A DNA stretch of 59,232 nucleotides from Rhizobium sp. Q54. GTDB taxonomy: Bacteria; Pseudomonadota; Alphaproteobacteria; Rhizobiales; Xanthobacteraceae. Positions 8,881-19,373 of the stretch are shown here, one piece after another. Under the pieces are notes generated by a model. The model was not told the DNA's origin and ran no database searches. It saw only the letters and a program-made list of their open reading frames with translations. Position 1 is the stretch's first letter. Each line of letters begins with the position of its first letter. A program made the position numbers and the translations under genes. The stretch lies in assembly GCA_945861265.1 (NCBI GenBank), contig CAMAUC010000017.1, positions 1-59,232 of the forward strand, given 5' to 3'.

Positions 8881-9747
8881 TTAACCGGGCAATTCCGCCG
8901 GCACGCCGACGACAAAAATTCCGGCGCGGTTGGCGATCTCGATCAAACGTTCCGGCTCGGCGATGATGGTCGCGCCGGCAATGACCGCGATGCCGGCAAG
9001 ACCAGCCGACGCCGCGCGCTCGGCCGTGACCGGTCCGATCGACGGCAGATCGAAGCGGCGATCCTGGTTGGGCTTGGGCGCCTTCACCAGGACGCCAGTG
9101 CCGGCACGCGCGCGCATGCGGCCGCTGGCACGCAGGTCCGCGATCCGCGCCAGCATTTCGTCGGTGCCCTCGATCGCCTCTACCGCCACGATATGGCGGT
9201 TGGCGACAACGACGGCCTGACCGATATCGAAGGGGCCGGCGGCCTTGAGATAGTCGAGACCGAGCGCGATGTCGGCGCGGTCCTGCTCCGAGGGCTGGAC
9301 ACGGCCGATCGCATTTTCCGGCGCCAGAATTTCGGGCGCGACTTCATGCGCGCCGAGCAGCCGAAAGCCGTCCTGCTCCAGCAGCCGCCCCATGCCCGAT
9401 AGCAAGTGATTGTCGCCGCCGCGAAACGCCGCGAGGATGCGCGGCATCAGCATCAGCGCCTTGAAATCCGGGCGCGTCCGCCAGACCGCGGGCCGGATCA
9501 ACGCGCCGATCAGCACGACGTCGCGGCACCCTTCCGCGCGCGCCAGCCGCATGAACTTTCCGATCTGGCCGATATGCAGCCAGTGATGCGGAAAACGCTC
9601 GACCGCGGTGCCCTCGGCGGCACCGCGCAAGGGAAATAAAACGACGCGCCTTCCGGACGAAGCAACCTTGTCGGCGACCGCCAGCGGCAGGCTGCCGCCA
9701 CCGCAAATCATGGCGAGCGGGCCGAGTTGGCTCACGGCGCTGGTCAT
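8881..9747 (-). CDS. lpxI: UDP-2,3-diacylglucosamine pyrophosphatase LpxI
   Basis: LpxI (formerly DUF1009) hydrolyses UDP-2,3-diacylglucosamine to lipid X, replacing the unrelated LpxH of gammaproteobacteria; this is the normal alphaproteobacterial solution. The 288-residue protein begins [20 protein letters not shown] with the N-terminal glycine-rich motif and contains VLIGALIRPAVW and HLLSGMGRLLEQDGF. The C-terminal half carries KAPKPNQDRRFDLPSIG and AGLAGIAVIAGATII, recognisable conserved parts of the family. Its ATG overlaps the lpxA stop in an ATGA arrangement and its own stop lies four bases before lpxB, so the three are translated in sequence. The assignment rests on both motif and position. 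Confidence 0.93.
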   Translation of the reverse strand: MTSAVSQLGPLAMICGGGSLPLAVADKVASSGRRVVLFPLRGAAEGTAVERFPHHWLHIGQIGKFMRLARAEGCRDVVLIGALIRPAVWRTRPDFKALMLMPRILAAFRGGDNHLLSGMGRLLEQDGFRLLGAHEVAPEILAPENAIGRVQPSEQDRADIALGLDYLKAAGPFDIGQAVVVANRHIVAVEAIEGTDEMLARIADLRASGRMRARAGTGVLVKAPKPNQDRRFDLPSIGPVTAERAASAGLAGIAVIAGATIIAEPERLIEIANRAGIFVVGVPAELPG

Positions 9748-10583
9748 GCGTCGGTGTCCGCCTCGCCGCGATTGATCGCCATGGTCAGCGGCCGCTTTCC
9801 GGCCCGGATGAATTCAAACATCCGGTTGACCAATGCATTGGACGCATGCGCGGCGGCGACACGTTCTATACGGGCGCGAAATTCGCCGTCGCCGAAAAAC
9901 AGGTCGCGATAGGCGTCGCGCACGCCATGAATGTCGGCCTTCGACAGGCCGCGCCGGCGCATGCCGACGACGTTGAGGCCGACGAGAAAGGCGAGCGGCC
10001 CCTGCGCCATGCCGAACGGAATAACGTCGGCACGCACGCCGCTCATGCCGACGATCATGGCGCCTTCGCCGATGCGCACGAACTGCCGCACCGCGACATT
10101 GCCGCCGAACACAACCTTGTCGCCGACGCTGACGTGCCCACCCAGCATCGTATTATTGGCGAACACGACATTGTTGCCGACGATGCAGTCGTGGCCGATA
10201 TGGGTGCCGACCATCAGGAAACAATTATTGCCGACCTGGGTGAGGCCGTGATCGTCCTCGGTGCCGGTGTTCATGGTGACGTTTTCGCGGATATCGCAAT
10301 CCGCGCCGACCGTCAGCCGGGTCGGGCCGCCGCGATAGCTGAAGGATTGCGGCGGCGAACCCAGCGACGCGAACGGATGGATGACGGTACGCGGCCCGAT
10401 CGTGGTGTGGCCGGTGACATTGACATGCGCGACGAGGCGGCAGCCGTCGCCGATCGCGACATGCGGCCCGATCGTACAATAGGGTCCGATCTGTGCGCCC
10501 TCGCCGATCACGGCGCCGGCCTCGATCCGCGCTGTCGGATCGATCCGTGTCTCGGCTTTGGCTTGCGTCATGGCGCCGCTCAT
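9744..10583 (-). CDS. lpxA: UDP-N-acetylglucosamine O-acyltransferase
   Basis: LpxA adds the first 3-hydroxyacyl chain to UDP-GlcNAc in lipid A synthesis. Translation from ATG 10583 gives 279 residues and overlaps the fabZ stop by ATGA; a second in-frame ATG at 10571 ([17 protein letters not shown]) is an alternative, while longer reading into fabZ is not credible. The protein is a left-handed beta helix: hexapeptide repeats such as [21 protein letters not shown] and [16 protein letters not shown] run from about residue 18 to 200. The catalytic His corresponds to His131 in [28 protein letters not shown] and the helical C-terminal domain complete the family pattern. Confidence 0.96.
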   Translation of the reverse strand: MSGAMTQAKAETRIDPTARIEAGAVIGEGAQIGPYCTIGPHVAIGDGCRLVAHVNVTGHTTIGPRTVIHPFASLGSPPQSFSYRGGPTRLTVGADCDIRENVTMNTGTEDDHGLTQVGNNCFLMVGTHIGHDCIVGNNVVFANNTMLGGHVSVGDKVVFGGNVAVRQFVRIGEGAMIVGMSGVRADVIPFGMAQGPLAFLVGLNVVGMRRRGLSKADIHGVRDAYRDLFFGDGEFRARIERVAAAHASNALVNRMFEFIRAGKRPLTMAINRGEADTDA

Positions 10584-11053
10584 CGGTCGGAGATCATCGC
10601 GCCGAGATCGGCCTCGGCGACAGTTACGCCGTTGACCTTGGCTTCGCCGTGATACCACCACATGTTCTTGCGGCGATTTGTGCGGGTCATGTGAAATTCG
10701 ACCGTGTCGCCCGGCACGACCGGCTTGCGAAATTTCGCGTTGTCGATGGTCAGAAAGAACACCGATTTCGGCTGGCTTGACGAGGTCGCGGCAATGCACA
10801 GGACGCCGGCGGTCTGCGCCATGCCCTCGATTAGCAGCACGCCCGGAAAAATTGGATTGCCCGGGAAATGTCCCTGAAACTGCGGCTCGTTGATGGTGAC
10901 ATTCTTGATGCCGATGCCGAACTCGTCGCCGCGAATGTCGATCACCCGATCGACCAGCAGGAACGGATAGCGATGCGGCAGCATCTGCATCACGACGCCG
11001 ATATCGGCGGCTTCCAGTTTTTTGACTGTTTCATCCATGGGCGGAGTTCTCAT
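10580..11053 (-). CDS. fabZ: 3-hydroxyacyl-[acyl-carrier-protein] dehydratase FabZ
   Basis: FabZ removes water from 3-hydroxyacyl-ACP in fatty acid elongation and so competes with LpxA and LpxD for hydroxyacyl-ACP. That competition fits its position between lpxD and lpxA. The 157-residue hot-dog protein has [13 protein letters not shown] at about 25-37 and the catalytic pair His62 and Glu76 in [20 protein letters not shown]. The first ATG (11053) overlaps the lpxD stop by ATGA and yields [15 protein letters not shown]; a second ATG five codons in (MDETVKK) is also plausible. Both ends overlap neighbours by four bases. Confidence 0.96.
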   Translation of the reverse strand: MRTPPMDETVKKLEAADIGVVMQMLPHRYPFLLVDRVIDIRGDEFGIGIKNVTINEPQFQGHFPGNPIFPGVLLIEGMAQTAGVLCIAATSSSQPKSVFFLTIDNAKFRKPVVPGDTVEFHMTRTNRRKNMWWYHGEAKVNGVTVAEADLGAMISDR

Positions 11054-12108
11054 TCGTTGGCCGCGGGAGCGGCGCCGTCCTTTGCGCGCGCGAGCCGTTC
11101 AATCGCCATGATCTCGCGGAACCATTGCTTGATCGGCTTGGCCGGCGTACCGCCCCAACGCGCGCCGGGTGGAACATTGCCATTCACATTGCTGATCGCC
11201 GCGATCTGCGCGCCTTCACCGACGATGACGTCATTGTTGATGCCGACGCGCGCGCCGAGAACGACATAATCCTCCAGCGTCGAACTGCCGGAAATGCCGG
11301 TATGCGCCACCACGATGCAGTGCCGGCCGATGCTGACGTTGTGACCGATCTGGACCAGATTGTCGATCTTGGTGCCTTCGCCGATGACGGTATCGCGGAT
11401 GCCACCACGGTCGATGGTGGTGTTGCCGCCGATTTCGACGTCATCCTGGATAATGACCCGGCCGACCTGCGGGACCTTGAGATGGCCGCCAGCGCCCATC
11501 ACGAAGCCGAAGCCGTCCTGGCCGATCTTGCAGCCGGGATGAATGATGACGCGATCGCCAATCAGTGCGTTGGTCAGAACAGCGCCGGCGCTGATCGAAC
11601 AGTCGCGGCCGATCCGCACATCCGCGCCGATCACGCAAGCGGCCCCGATGATTGTACCGCTGCCGATTTCGGTGCGCGGCCCGATCACCGCGCCGGGCTC
11701 GACGGTGACGCCATTTTCCAGCCGTGCGCTGGCGTCGATATGAGCGCCGGCCACAGCTCCCGACTGCGCCAGCGACGACGGGCGCAGCGATTGCGGAAAC
11801 AAGGTGCGCGCTACCTGGACGAAAGCGCGGAACGGTTCACGCACCACCAGCACCGTTACCCGGGACGGTAATTCCTTAGCGAGGGCCGCGCTGGTCAGAC
11901 ATATGCCCGCATGGGTCCGGGCGGCCGCTCCGCTGAACCGCTTGGCGTCAAAAAATGCGATATCCGACGGCGAGGCGCGGTCGAGCGGCGCGACATTGAC
12001 GATATGACGCGCACGCACCGGCCCTTCCGGCGCCGAAGCGCCGGTCAGGGCAACGATCTCGTCAAGCGACAGACCGCGCGTGTCGCGTAGGAATACCGGC
12101 TCGCTCAT
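11050..12108 (-). CDS. lpxD: UDP-3-O-(3-hydroxyacyl)glucosamine N-acyltransferase
   Basis: LpxD attaches the second hydroxyacyl chain in lipid A synthesis. Starting at ATG 12108 ([19 protein letters not shown]) gives 352 residues, the usual length; the frame stays open to 12267 but that extension only mirrors the end of bamA. Residues 1-110 form the uridine-binding domain. From about 115 on come hexapeptide repeats ([25 protein letters not shown] is one run of them). The family's catalytic region is seen at [22 protein letters not shown]-terminal helix ends at ANE. The gene begins 34 bases after the bamA stop. Confidence 0.95.
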   Translation of the reverse strand: MSEPVFLRDTRGLSLDEIVALTGASAPEGPVRARHIVNVAPLDRASPSDIAFFDAKRFSGAAARTHAGICLTSAALAKELPSRVTVLVVREPFRAFVQVARTLFPQSLRPSSLAQSGAVAGAHIDASARLENGVTVEPGAVIGPRTEIGSGTIIGAACVIGADVRIGRDCSISAGAVLTNALIGDRVIIHPGCKIGQDGFGFVMGAGGHLKVPQVGRVIIQDDVEIGGNTTIDRGGIRDTVIGEGTKIDNLVQIGHNVSIGRHCIVVAHTGISGSSTLEDYVVLGARVGINNDVIVGEGAQIAAISNVNGNVPPGARWGGTPAKPIKQWFREIMAIERLARAKDGAAPAANE

Positions 12109-12142
12109 TCCGCAAGTGCCGCTCCGCCCAACGCAGCGACGA

Positions 12143-14566
12143 TTAAAACTTCGTGCCGCCACCGAACCGGAAGAGTTGGGTCCGATCACACACTTGAGCG
12201 CCGCCCAACGCCGGAGTCGCACAGTATTTCTTGAGCGGATACGCCAGATCGAAGCGCAGCGGACCAAGCGGCGAATCCCAGATCAGACCGACGCCGACCG
12301 ACGAACGGATGTTGCTGGCGTCGCCGAGACCGACGTCGAGCGTTTCAAGTGTGGTGGTCTGCGTATAGGAGGTCGGCCCCTTATACGCCCAGACCGAACC
12401 GGCGTCGGCGAATGTCGCCACCTTGATACCGATATCCTTGGGCAGGAAGTAAAGCGGCGTCTGGAATTCGAGACTGGTGCCCCAGTACATGGTGCCGCCG
12501 AGTGCGTCATTGGTGGTCCCGGGCGTCAGATCGCGCGGCCCGATGCCGCCAGGCGCAAAGCCGCGAACGATGTTCGGGCCCATCTGGAAGTGATCCAGCA
12601 TGCGCAGGTCCTTGCTGCCCCAGCCAGCGATGTTGCCGCCTTGCAGCTTAACCACGCCGACCACGTCCGGCAGCACTTCGTAATAATTGCGCACTTCGGC
12701 GGTCGAGCGGATGAAATTTACGTCGCCGCCGACACCGGCAACGTCCTGCGTCAACGTCGCGAAGAGACCGCTGGTCGGCGATTTGTTGTTGTCGAGCGTG
12801 TTGTAGTTCGCCGTATAGCCAAGCATCGACACGACGACCGGACCGGCGGCCAATTCCTTGCGGATCGGCAGCGCGGCCGGCTGACAGCCCGTCCCCGCCG
12901 GATAACAGTTATACATCGAGTCCAGGCCGATTTCCTGGCGATACAGCGAATAATGCGGCTGCAACGACAGTTCTTCGGTCAGCGCGAAACCAAGGCGCAA
13001 ATTGGTGCCGACCGTCGAGGTTTCGTAGGACACCGTCGATGACGCCAGGTTCTTCTTGGCGAAGAGATCGATGCCGCCAGCCATGCGGTAGCCCATCAGA
13101 TAGGGCTCTACGAACGACAGTTCAAAACCGCGGGTGCGCTGGCCGTAGCTCACCGTCGCTTTAGCGAGCTGACCACGGCCCATAAGGTTACGGTCGGCGA
13201 CGCTGGCTTCGGCGATGAAACCGTCCGCGGTCGAGAAGCCGCCGGAGATCGAGAATTCGCCGGTCGACTTTTCCTCGAGATCGACGTTGACGACGACGCG
13301 GTCCGGCGCCGAGCCGGGCTCGTTGGTGATCTTGACGGTCTTGAAGAATTCGAGGTTCTTCAGGCGGCGCTCGGCGCGATCGACCAGCGCCCGGTTATAG
13401 GCATCGCCCTCGCTGAGATCGAATTCGCGGCGAATGACATAGTCGCGCGTGCGGACATTGCCGCGAATATTGATACGCTCGATATAGGCGCGCATGCCTT
13501 CATCGACCACGAAAACAAGATTGATCGTGCGCGCTTCGGGATTGCGGTCGCCGCGCGGGCGCACATTGGCGAAAGCGTAACCGCGCTTGGCGGCTTCGAT
13601 CGTCATCGCCTCGACGCTCTTTTCGAGCATATCGGCATTGTAAACGCTGCCGGGGCTGACCTTCAGCACGCCGCGCAAGGTGTTCGAGTCGATCGTCTTC
13701 ACGTTCGAAACCACATCGACGGTGCCGACACGGTATTGATTGCCTTCTTCGATATTGAAGGTGATGACAAAGCCCTTCTTGGCCGGATCGTATTCACCGA
13801 CCGCCGAGACGATGCGCACATCGGCATAGCCGCTCTTGAGATAGAACCGGCGCAACAGATCGCGGTCGGCTTCGATGCGATCCGGATCGTAAATATCGGT
13901 CGACTGCAAGAAGCTGAGGAAGCCGCTCTCCGAGGTCTTGATGACCTCCTTCAGGCGGCCGTGCGAAAACGCCTTGGCGCCGACAAACTTGATGTCCTTG
14001 ACGCCGGTCTTGTCGCCTTCCTTGATTTCGAAAACCAGGTCGACGCGATTGTTCGGCAATTCGATGATCTTGGGTTCGACGGAAACGTCGAAGCGGCCGC
14101 TGCGGTTATAGATTTCGATGATGCGCTGCACGTCCGCCTGCACGGTCGGCTTCGACAAAGTGCCGCGCGGCTTGGACTGGACTTCCTGCTTGAGCTGATC
14201 GTCCTTGGCTTTTTTGTTGCCTTCAAAGGCGACGCGGTTCAGCACCGGGTTCTCGACCACGGTTACGACGATACGATTGCCGGAATGATTGATGCGCACG
14301 TCGGCAAACAGGCCGGTCGCATATAGCGCCTTGAGGCCTTCATCGACTTCCTGCGGACCGAGACGGCCGCCGGGGCCCGGACGGAAGTAAGAGCGGACGG
14401 TATCCACTTCAACGCGGCGATTGCCTTCGACCACGATCGAGCCAACGGATTGCGCCATTGCCGCACCGCTCGACGCAAACGTCGCAACGCCGGCACCCAC
14501 AAGGATACCACCGAGGACCAAAATGCTAAGGGCAAGTCCCCGAACCACCCGCACACTAAGTCTCAT
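12143..14566 (-). CDS. bamA: Outer membrane protein assembly factor BamA
   Basis: BamA is the central subunit of the BAM complex that folds and inserts beta-barrel proteins into the outer membrane. The 807-residue precursor starts with a signal peptide (MRLSVRVVRGLALSILVLGG, cleavage probable near AMAQS). Five POTRA domains follow over about residues 40-410; VEGNRRVEVDTVRSYF marks POTRA1. A C-terminal 16-strand barrel (about 440-807) contains VRGFAPGGIGPRD, the lid-loop VRGF motif, and ends in FRFGGGTKF with the expected terminal Phe. Downstream neighbours lpxD-fabZ-lpxA and upstream rseP are the standard order. A 212-bp gap separates it from rseP and could hold its own promoter. Confidence 0.97.
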   Translation of the reverse strand: MRLSVRVVRGLALSILVLGGILVGAGVATFASSGAAMAQSVGSIVVEGNRRVEVDTVRSYFRPGPGGRLGPQEVDEGLKALYATGLFADVRINHSGNRIVVTVVENPVLNRVAFEGNKKAKDDQLKQEVQSKPRGTLSKPTVQADVQRIIEIYNRSGRFDVSVEPKIIELPNNRVDLVFEIKEGDKTGVKDIKFVGAKAFSHGRLKEVIKTSESGFLSFLQSTDIYDPDRIEADRDLLRRFYLKSGYADVRIVSAVGEYDPAKKGFVITFNIEEGNQYRVGTVDVVSNVKTIDSNTLRGVLKVSPGSVYNADMLEKSVEAMTIEAAKRGYAFANVRPRGDRNPEARTINLVFVVDEGMRAYIERINIRGNVRTRDYVIRREFDLSEGDAYNRALVDRAERRLKNLEFFKTVKITNEPGSAPDRVVVNVDLEEKSTGEFSISGGFSTADGFIAEASVADRNLMGRGQLAKATVSYGQRTRGFELSFVEPYLMGYRMAGGIDLFAKKNLASSTVSYETSTVGTNLRLGFALTEELSLQPHYSLYRQEIGLDSMYNCYPAGTGCQPAALPIRKELAAGPVVVSMLGYTANYNTLDNNKSPTSGLFATLTQDVAGVGGDVNFIRSTAEVRNYYEVLPDVVGVVKLQGGNIAGWGSKDLRMLDHFQMGPNIVRGFAPGGIGPRDLTPGTTNDALGGTMYWGTSLEFQTPLYFLPKDIGIKVATFADAGSVWAYKGPTSYTQTTTLETLDVGLGDASNIRSSVGVGLIWDSPLGPLRFDLAYPLKKYCATPALGGAQVCDRTQLFRFGGGTKF

Positions 14567-14582
14567 GCGCTACGCGCCCTTT

Positions 14583-14620
14583 ATCCCTGCGGAATAACCG
14601 CGATCCTTGCGGTAATACCG
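14583..14620. repeat. Two tandem 18-bp imperfect repeats just upstream of bamA
   Basis: ATCCCTGCGGAATAACCG (14583-14600) and ATCCTTGCGGTAATACCG (14603-14620) match at 14 of 18 positions, 20 bases apart centre to centre, 17 bases before the bamA start codon. They could be a protein-binding site or a leader element. I do not recognise the motif. The rest of the 14567-14778 gap shows nothing clear. Confidence 0.35.
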
Positions 14621-14778
14621 TCGCTTCCTTACGGCCGAAGCCGCCGCGCACCCGAGAATCTCAGGCCGACATTCGTTAGCTTTGTACAGCGTTTTGGACG
14701 CACTGCAAACGAAACCGCCGGGCCAAGTTTCCCTTTCCTCTCATAAAGTTGCCCATAGGCAACGATCAAAAGCAACGA

Positions 14779-15930
14779 CTAGGAGGTCGCCAGGTGCAGG
14801 ATGTCATTAAAGGTTGCAAAAAGCATCAACATTACGACGATTGCCAGGCCAATCCGGAACCCGAACTCCTGGGCCCGCTCTGACAGGGGGCGGCCACGGG
14901 CCGCCTCGATTCCATAGAACAAAAGGTGACCGCCATCCAGCAAGGGGATCGGAAACAGGTTCAAAAGGCCAATTGAGACCGAAAGCACCGCGGTCAGGTG
15001 CACCAAAGCGGTAAATCCGGCCGTGGCCACCTGCCCCGACACTTGGGCAATCCGGATAGGCCCGCCGAGCTGGTCGGCGGCTTCGCGCCCGGCAAAGATA
15101 CCGCCGATATAGGACAGAGTCCGGTCGACGACGAACCAGGTCTCCTGCGCGCCGGCCGCGATCGCGGTCAGCGGCCCCATTTTCTCGGTTTTGATGTCGC
15201 CGGCGGCCATCGAGCGGCTGATGCCGAGTACGCCCAGCTTGTGGACGTTGCCGAAATTATCCTTCAGCTCGCGCATCTGCGGCACGGCCTTGAGGGTGAC
15301 CGGCACGCCGCCGCGCTCGATCTCGACGCTCAGGGTTTCGCCGGCGCTGATGCTGACGATGCGTTGCATGTCGGAGAAACTGTCGATCCGGCTACCGTTG
15401 ATCGCCACGACCAGGTCGCCGGGCTTGAAGCCGGCGGCCTGGGCGGCGCTGCCGTCCTGGATGGCATCGACCCGCGCGGTGGTGGTCTGCTTGCCGGAAA
15501 TCATGAAAACGCCGGCGAAGATCGCAATCGCCAGGATGAAATTGGCGATAGGCCCGGCCGCCACCACGGCGGCCCGCGACCCGACCGGCTTGTGAATGAA
15601 GCTGTCATTGCGCTCGGCTTCGGTCATGACCGCCGCAGCCGCATGATCGGGCACGCTGGCCGCATTGTCGTCGCCGAAGAACTTCACATAGCCGCCGAGC
15701 GGAATGGCGGAGAGCTTCCAGCGCGTGCCGCGTTTGTCGTTAAAGCCGACGATCTCGGGACCGAAGCCCAGCGAGAATACCAGAACCTTGATGCCGCACC
15801 AGCGCGCCACCAGGAAATGGCCGAGTTCATGGAAGAACACGACAACGGTCAGCACAAACAGAAACGGCACGACATAGCCGACCACGCCGCCGCCGAATGC
15901 GCTCAAACTCGCCATGATATCGGTACCCAT
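14779..15930 (-). CDS. rseP: Site-2 protease RseP (RIP metalloprotease)
   Basis: RseP is an inner-membrane zinc protease that cleaves anti-sigma factors and leftover signal peptides within the membrane. The 383-residue protein has the HEXXH zinc site HELGH at residues 34-38 in the first membrane helix. One clear periplasmic PDZ domain (about 145-235, with QAAGFKPGDLVVAINGS) is followed by the third-ligand motif NLFPIPLLDGGHLLFYGIE near residue 325. The start at 15930 is preceded by a GAGGG ribosome-binding site; a second ATG (MASLSAFGG) lies five codons in. It sits between dxr and bamA as in most proteobacteria, tying envelope stress signalling to outer-membrane assembly. Confidence 0.95.
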   Translation of the reverse strand: MGTDIMASLSAFGGGVVGYVVPFLFVLTVVVFFHELGHFLVARWCGIKVLVFSLGFGPEIVGFNDKRGTRWKLSAIPLGGYVKFFGDDNAASVPDHAAAAVMTEAERNDSFIHKPVGSRAAVVAAGPIANFILAIAIFAGVFMISGKQTTTARVDAIQDGSAAQAAGFKPGDLVVAINGSRIDSFSDMQRIVSISAGETLSVEIERGGVPVTLKAVPQMRELKDNFGNVHKLGVLGISRSMAAGDIKTEKMGPLTAIAAGAQETWFVVDRTLSYIGGIFAGREAADQLGGPIRIAQVSGQVATAGFTALVHLTAVLSVSIGLLNLFPIPLLDGGHLLFYGIEAARGRPLSERAQEFGFRIGLAIVVMLMLFATFNDILHLATS

Positions 15931-15980
15931 TACAAACCCTCACCGCCCATAAGGCCGTCATCAGTATTACGGAAAGATTA

Positions 15981-17213
15981 CTACGATGCCTTTACGGCAT
16001 TCAAAAGGTCACGCGCCAGACCGCGCGCAATATGGTCGATAGCCAGTGCCGCATCGATATCGGCCGGTTCGGACAAAAGGCCGCGGGCGTCGGCCGCCGC
16101 GAGGGTTTTCTCGACCAAGGCGGCAATGGCCAGGAATGGTATCCGGCCGCCGATGAACTCGGTCACCGCTACCTCATCGGCCGCGTTCAAAACGGTTGGC
16201 GCCGCCCCGCCTTTTACCATCGCCTGGCGGGCCAGACCCAGGGCCGGAAACCGCGCCAGGTCGGGCTCCTCGAATGTCAGTTCACGCAAAGCCGCCAGAT
16301 CGAGGCGCGGCGCCGGGCCGTCGATGCGCGCCGGCCAAGCCAAACAATGCGCGATCGGCACCCGCATGTCGGCCGGGCCCAGTTGCGCCACCACCGATCC
16401 GTCGCGGAATTCGACCAGCCCATGCACCACAGATTGCGGATGCACCAGCACGTCAATCTCATGCGGCGGCAACGCGAACAAATGATGCGCCTCGATCAGC
16501 TCCAGCCCCTTGTTCATCAGGCTGGCGGAATCGATTGTGACCTTCGGCCCCATCGACCAGTTCGGATGGCGCAGCGCCTGCTCCGGCGTCGCCTGCCGGA
16601 TCGCGTCCAGCGACCAGGTGCGGAACGGACCGCCCGATGCCGTCAGGATGACACGACGAACATCCTCGCGCCGGCCAGCACCCATCGCCTGGAACAGCGC
16701 ATTATGTTCGCTGTCGACCGGCAGCACGGTGGCGCCGGAGGCGGCCGCGCTGCGCATGAACAGCGCACCGGCGCACACGAGGCATTCCTTATTGGCAAGC
16801 GCGACCGTGGCGCCCCGACCGATCGCCGCCATGGTCGGTTTCAAGCCGACCGCGCCGGCAATCGCCGCCATCACCCAGTCGGCTGGATAAAGCGCCGCTT
16901 CGATCAGCGCCGCCTCGCCCGCCGCCGCTTCGATGCCGCTGCCGGCCAGCGCGTCTTTCAACGCGGCGTAACAATCAGGATCGGCAACCACCGCGACGCG
17001 AGCGCCGACATCGCGTGCGACTTGCGCCAGCGCCGTCACGTTGCGGCCGGCGGCGACGCACTCGACGCGGTAAAGCGTCGGATTGCGCTTGATCAGATCG
17101 ACGGTACTGGCGCCGATCGAACCGGTGGCGCCGAGGATAGTGACGCTGCGCGGCGCATCCCCCGGCAACGGCGCCGACATCGATCGCGCTTTGGCGACGG
17201 CGATGGCGTTCAT
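15981..17213 (-). CDS. dxr: 1-deoxy-D-xylulose-5-phosphate reductoisomerase
   Basis: DXR converts DXP to MEP, the committed step of the non-mevalonate isoprenoid pathway, using NADPH. The 410-residue length is normal. An NADPH-binding [17 protein letters not shown] lies at about 25-41. [14 protein letters not shown] and [13 protein letters not shown] form the metal/substrate region, with [11 protein letters not shown] and ATIDS-type [19 protein letters not shown] further on. The first 18 residues ([18 protein letters not shown]) are probably partly dispensable; the internal ATG at MSAPLPG is an alternative start. It begins four bases after cdsA ends and supplies isoprenoid precursors to uppS in the same operon. 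Confidence 0.96.
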   Translation of the reverse strand: MNAIAVAKARSMSAPLPGDAPRSVTILGATGSIGASTVDLIKRNPTLYRVECVAAGRNVTALAQVARDVGARVAVVADPDCYAALKDALAGSGIEAAAGEAALIEAALYPADWVMAAIAGAVGLKPTMAAIGRGATVALANKECLVCAGALFMRSAAASGATVLPVDSEHNALFQAMGAGRREDVRRVILTASGGPFRTWSLDAIRQATPEQALRHPNWSMGPKVTIDSASLMNKGLELIEAHHLFALPPHEIDVLVHPQSVVHGLVEFRDGSVVAQLGPADMRVPIAHCLAWPARIDGPAPRLDLAALRELTFEEPDLARFPALGLARQAMVKGGAAPTVLNAADEVAVTEFIGGRIPFLAIAALVEKTLAAADARGLLSEPADIDAALAIDHIARGLARDLLNAVKAS

Positions 17214-17217
17214 GCCC

Positions 17218-17916
17218 TCACCATATCAGTAAACCGCGCGCCGCATCGGCGGCACCGCCGCGCAGCACGCCGATCAGGCAGCCGACCAGCGCCGCCGCCC
17301 AGAAACCGTCGAGCCGGTCCATCACGCCGCCGTGGCCGGGGATCAACTGGCTGGAATCCTTGGCGCCGAATTTTCGCTTCACGTGGGATTCGAACAGGTC
17401 ACCCGCTTGCGCGCAGACCGACAGCAGCAGCGCAACAACCGCGATCGCGATCGTGCTGAACGATCCGAACAGGCGGGCGACGATGACCGCGACGATCATT
17501 GCGCCGAGCGTTCCGGCGATCGCGCCCGACCAGGTTTTTTTCGGGCTGACGCTCGGCATCAGCTTGGGTCCGCCAATGGCGCGGCCGGCGAAGTAGCCGA
17601 AGATGTCGGTCGACCAGACAATCGCAAACAAAAGGACGATGGCGAGCAGACCGTAAGCCGCATCGGCGCGCAGCCATACCGGCGCGACAAACATCGCCGC
17701 TGCGTAGACAAAGCCGCAGGCGATCCAGGCCGGGCCTTTGACCAGCCGCGTCCATTCCCACGCCACGGCGGCGGCCGCCGCGGCCCAGAACAGCGCGAAG
17801 GCCCAGCCGCCATAATAGGCAGCGGCCAGCGCGAACGGAATGAGGACGATGGCCGAGGCGATGCGCTGCGTCAGGTTGCTGACTGTGGATTTGCCGCTGG
17901 GCTCGATTGCGTTCAC
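17218..17916 (-). CDS. cdsA: Phosphatidate cytidylyltransferase CdsA
   Basis: CdsA makes CDP-diacylglycerol from phosphatidic acid and CTP for phospholipid synthesis. The diagnostic signature is complete near the C-terminus: [20 protein letters not shown] followed by [10 protein letters not shown]. Seven or so hydrophobic segments precede and follow it. I start at a GTG (17916) five bases after the uppS stop, giving 232 residues beginning [20 protein letters not shown]. The frame is open further upstream but only as a mirror of uppS. The product is shorter than E. coli CdsA (about 285 residues), the N-terminal membrane region being abbreviated. The function is clear, the exact start less so. 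Confidence 0.9.
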   Translation of the reverse strand: MNAIEPSGKSTVSNLTQRIASAIVLIPFALAAAYYGGWAFALFWAAAAAAVAWEWTRLVKGPAWIACGFVYAAAMFVAPVWLRADAAYGLLAIVLLFAIVWSTDIFGYFAGRAIGGPKLMPSVSPKKTWSGAIAGTLGAMIVAVIVARLFGSFSTIAIAVVALLLSVCAQAGDLFESHVKRKFGAKDSSQLIPGHGGVMDRLDGFWAAALVGCLIGVLRGGAADAARGLLIW

Positions 17917-17921
17917 GGGGT

Positions 17922-18698
17922 TCAGGAACCGGTCTTTGCGGCGGCAGCGCCGGACAGTCCGCCGAAACGCCGCTCGCGCTGCCGGTATTCGCGGATCGCG
18001 CCTTCCAGCGTCGCGCGATCGAAGTCGGGCCAGTTGGCCGGGACGAAGACCAGTTCGCTGTAGGCCGACTGCCACAGCAAAAAGTTCGACAGCCGCTGCT
18101 CGCCGCTGGTGCGGATGATGAGATCGGGATCGGGCATGTCGGCGGTGTCGAGAAATCCGGCGATCGTATCGACCGTGATATCCTGCGGCTTGAGCGTGCC
18201 TTGCGCGACCGCTTCGGCGGCGCGGCGCGCGGCGCCGGCAATTTCCTGACGCGCCCCGTAATTGAAGGCGACCACCAAAGTCAGCCCGGTATTTTCCTTG
18301 GTCAGTTCCTCGGCCTCGATTAGCAGCCGGCCGATGTCGGCCTCAAGGCCGGCGCGTTCGCCGATGATGCGCACGCGCACACCGCTCTTGTGCAATTCTG
18401 CCAGATCGTTGCGAATGAAGCGGCGCAACAGGCCCATCAACTCGCCGACTTCGGCTGCCGGACGCGACCAGTTTTCCGAGCTGAACGAAAATATCGTGAT
18501 GATCCGGATGCCGATTTCGCCGGCGGCGCGGATCGTGCGGCGCAACGCTTCGACGCCGCGGCGGTGTCCCTCGACCCGCGGCAAGCCGCGCGCCGCCGCC
18601 CAGCGGCCATTGCCATCCATGATGATGGCGACGTGATGCGGCACCGCGGCAATGCCATCAGCCGATAGGGTGCTCTGCGGGACCTCGGGCTCGGACAT
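17922..18698 (-). CDS. uppS: Isoprenyl transferase / undecaprenyl diphosphate synthase
   Basis: UppS is a cis-prenyltransferase that extends FPP with eight IPP units to make undecaprenyl-PP, the lipid carrier for peptidoglycan and O-antigen. The 258-residue protein carries [20 protein letters not shown] with the catalytic Asp at residue 28, FSSENWSRP, and the C-terminal [19 protein letters not shown] and [15 protein letters not shown]. The start at 18698 ([15 protein letters not shown]) is the first ATG after the frr stop, 12 bases away. It sits in the usual frr-uppS-cdsA-dxr order. Confidence 0.96.
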   Translation of the reverse strand: MSEPEVPQSTLSADGIAAVPHHVAIIMDGNGRWAAARGLPRVEGHRRGVEALRRTIRAAGEIGIRIITIFSFSSENWSRPAAEVGELMGLLRRFIRNDLAELHKSGVRVRIIGERAGLEADIGRLLIEAEELTKENTGLTLVVAFNYGARQEIAGAARRAAEAVAQGTLKPQDITVDTIAGFLDTADMPDPDLIIRTSGEQRLSNFLLWQSAYSELVFVPANWPDFDRATLEGAIREYRQRERRFGGLSGAAAAKTGS

Positions 18699-18710
18699 GT
18701 CTTTAAGACC

Positions 18711-19268
18711 TCAAACGGTGAGGATCTCCTTTTCCTTTGTTCCGAGCAGCGCATCGACTTCGGCAATGCCGGCGTCGGTCGCCTTCTGGATTTCCGCAGT
18801 GAAGCGCTCGATCTCGTCCTTGCCGTGATCCTTTTCCAGTTTTTTGAGCGCATCCATCGCGTCGCGGCGGACATGGCGCACGGCGATACGCGCGTTCTCG
18901 GCGTATTTGTGCGCGAGTTTCACCAGCTCCTTGCGGCGCTCCTGGTTGAGTTCGGGAATGCGCAAACGGATCGTCTGGCCGTCGGTCGCCGGCGACAGGC
19001 CCAGATTGGAATCGACGATGCCCTTTTCCACAGCCTTGACCAGCGACTTGTCCCAGACACTGACGGCGATCATGCGCGGCTCCGGGATGGTGACGCTGGC
19101 GACCTGAACGATCGGCATCATAGCGCCATAGGCGTCGACCATCACCGGATCGAGAAGATGCGCCGAGGCACGGCCGGTGCGCAGTCCCGACAGTTCGCCT
19201 TTGAGCGCGGTCGAGGCGCCAGCCATGCGCCGCTTGATGTCGTTGATATCGTGCGTTGCGTTTGCCAT
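18711..19268 (-). CDS. frr: Ribosome recycling factor
   Basis: RRF splits post-termination ribosomes together with EF-G. Starting at ATG 19268 gives exactly 185 residues ([20 protein letters not shown]), the family length, preceded by a GGGGGA ribosome-binding site; the frame continues upstream to 19373 but without family similarity. Conserved features include [52 protein letters not shown] and the C-terminal [14 protein letters not shown]. It lies 105 bases downstream of pyrH and 12 bases before uppS. Confidence 0.97.
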   Translation of the reverse strand: MANATHDINDIKRRMAGASTALKGELSGLRTGRASAHLLDPVMVDAYGAMMPIVQVASVTIPEPRMIAVSVWDKSLVKAVEKGIVDSNLGLSPATDGQTIRLRIPELNQERRKELVKLAHKYAENARIAVRHVRRDAMDALKKLEKDHGKDEIERFTAEIQKATDAGIAEVDALLGTKEKEILTV

Positions 19269-19373
19269 GACGAGTCCCCCAACAAGATGCCGCTGACTTT
19301 TCGCTTTGGGCGCGAACCCGGTTTCACCGCGCTCGCGTTTCGTCAGCCCGTTTGCAATTCCACTCAGCCTCAA

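Noticed and set aside
7728-8966. Long plus-strand frame opposite lpxB
   Set aside because: Crosses the lpxB/lpxI boundary, lacks family features, and is explained by codon bias of the opposite strand.
17917-18075. Longer N-terminus for CdsA reaching into uppS
   Set aside because: The added residues (Arg-rich) are the alternate frame of uppS; the GTG just after the uppS stop is a better start, though the short N-terminus leaves some doubt.
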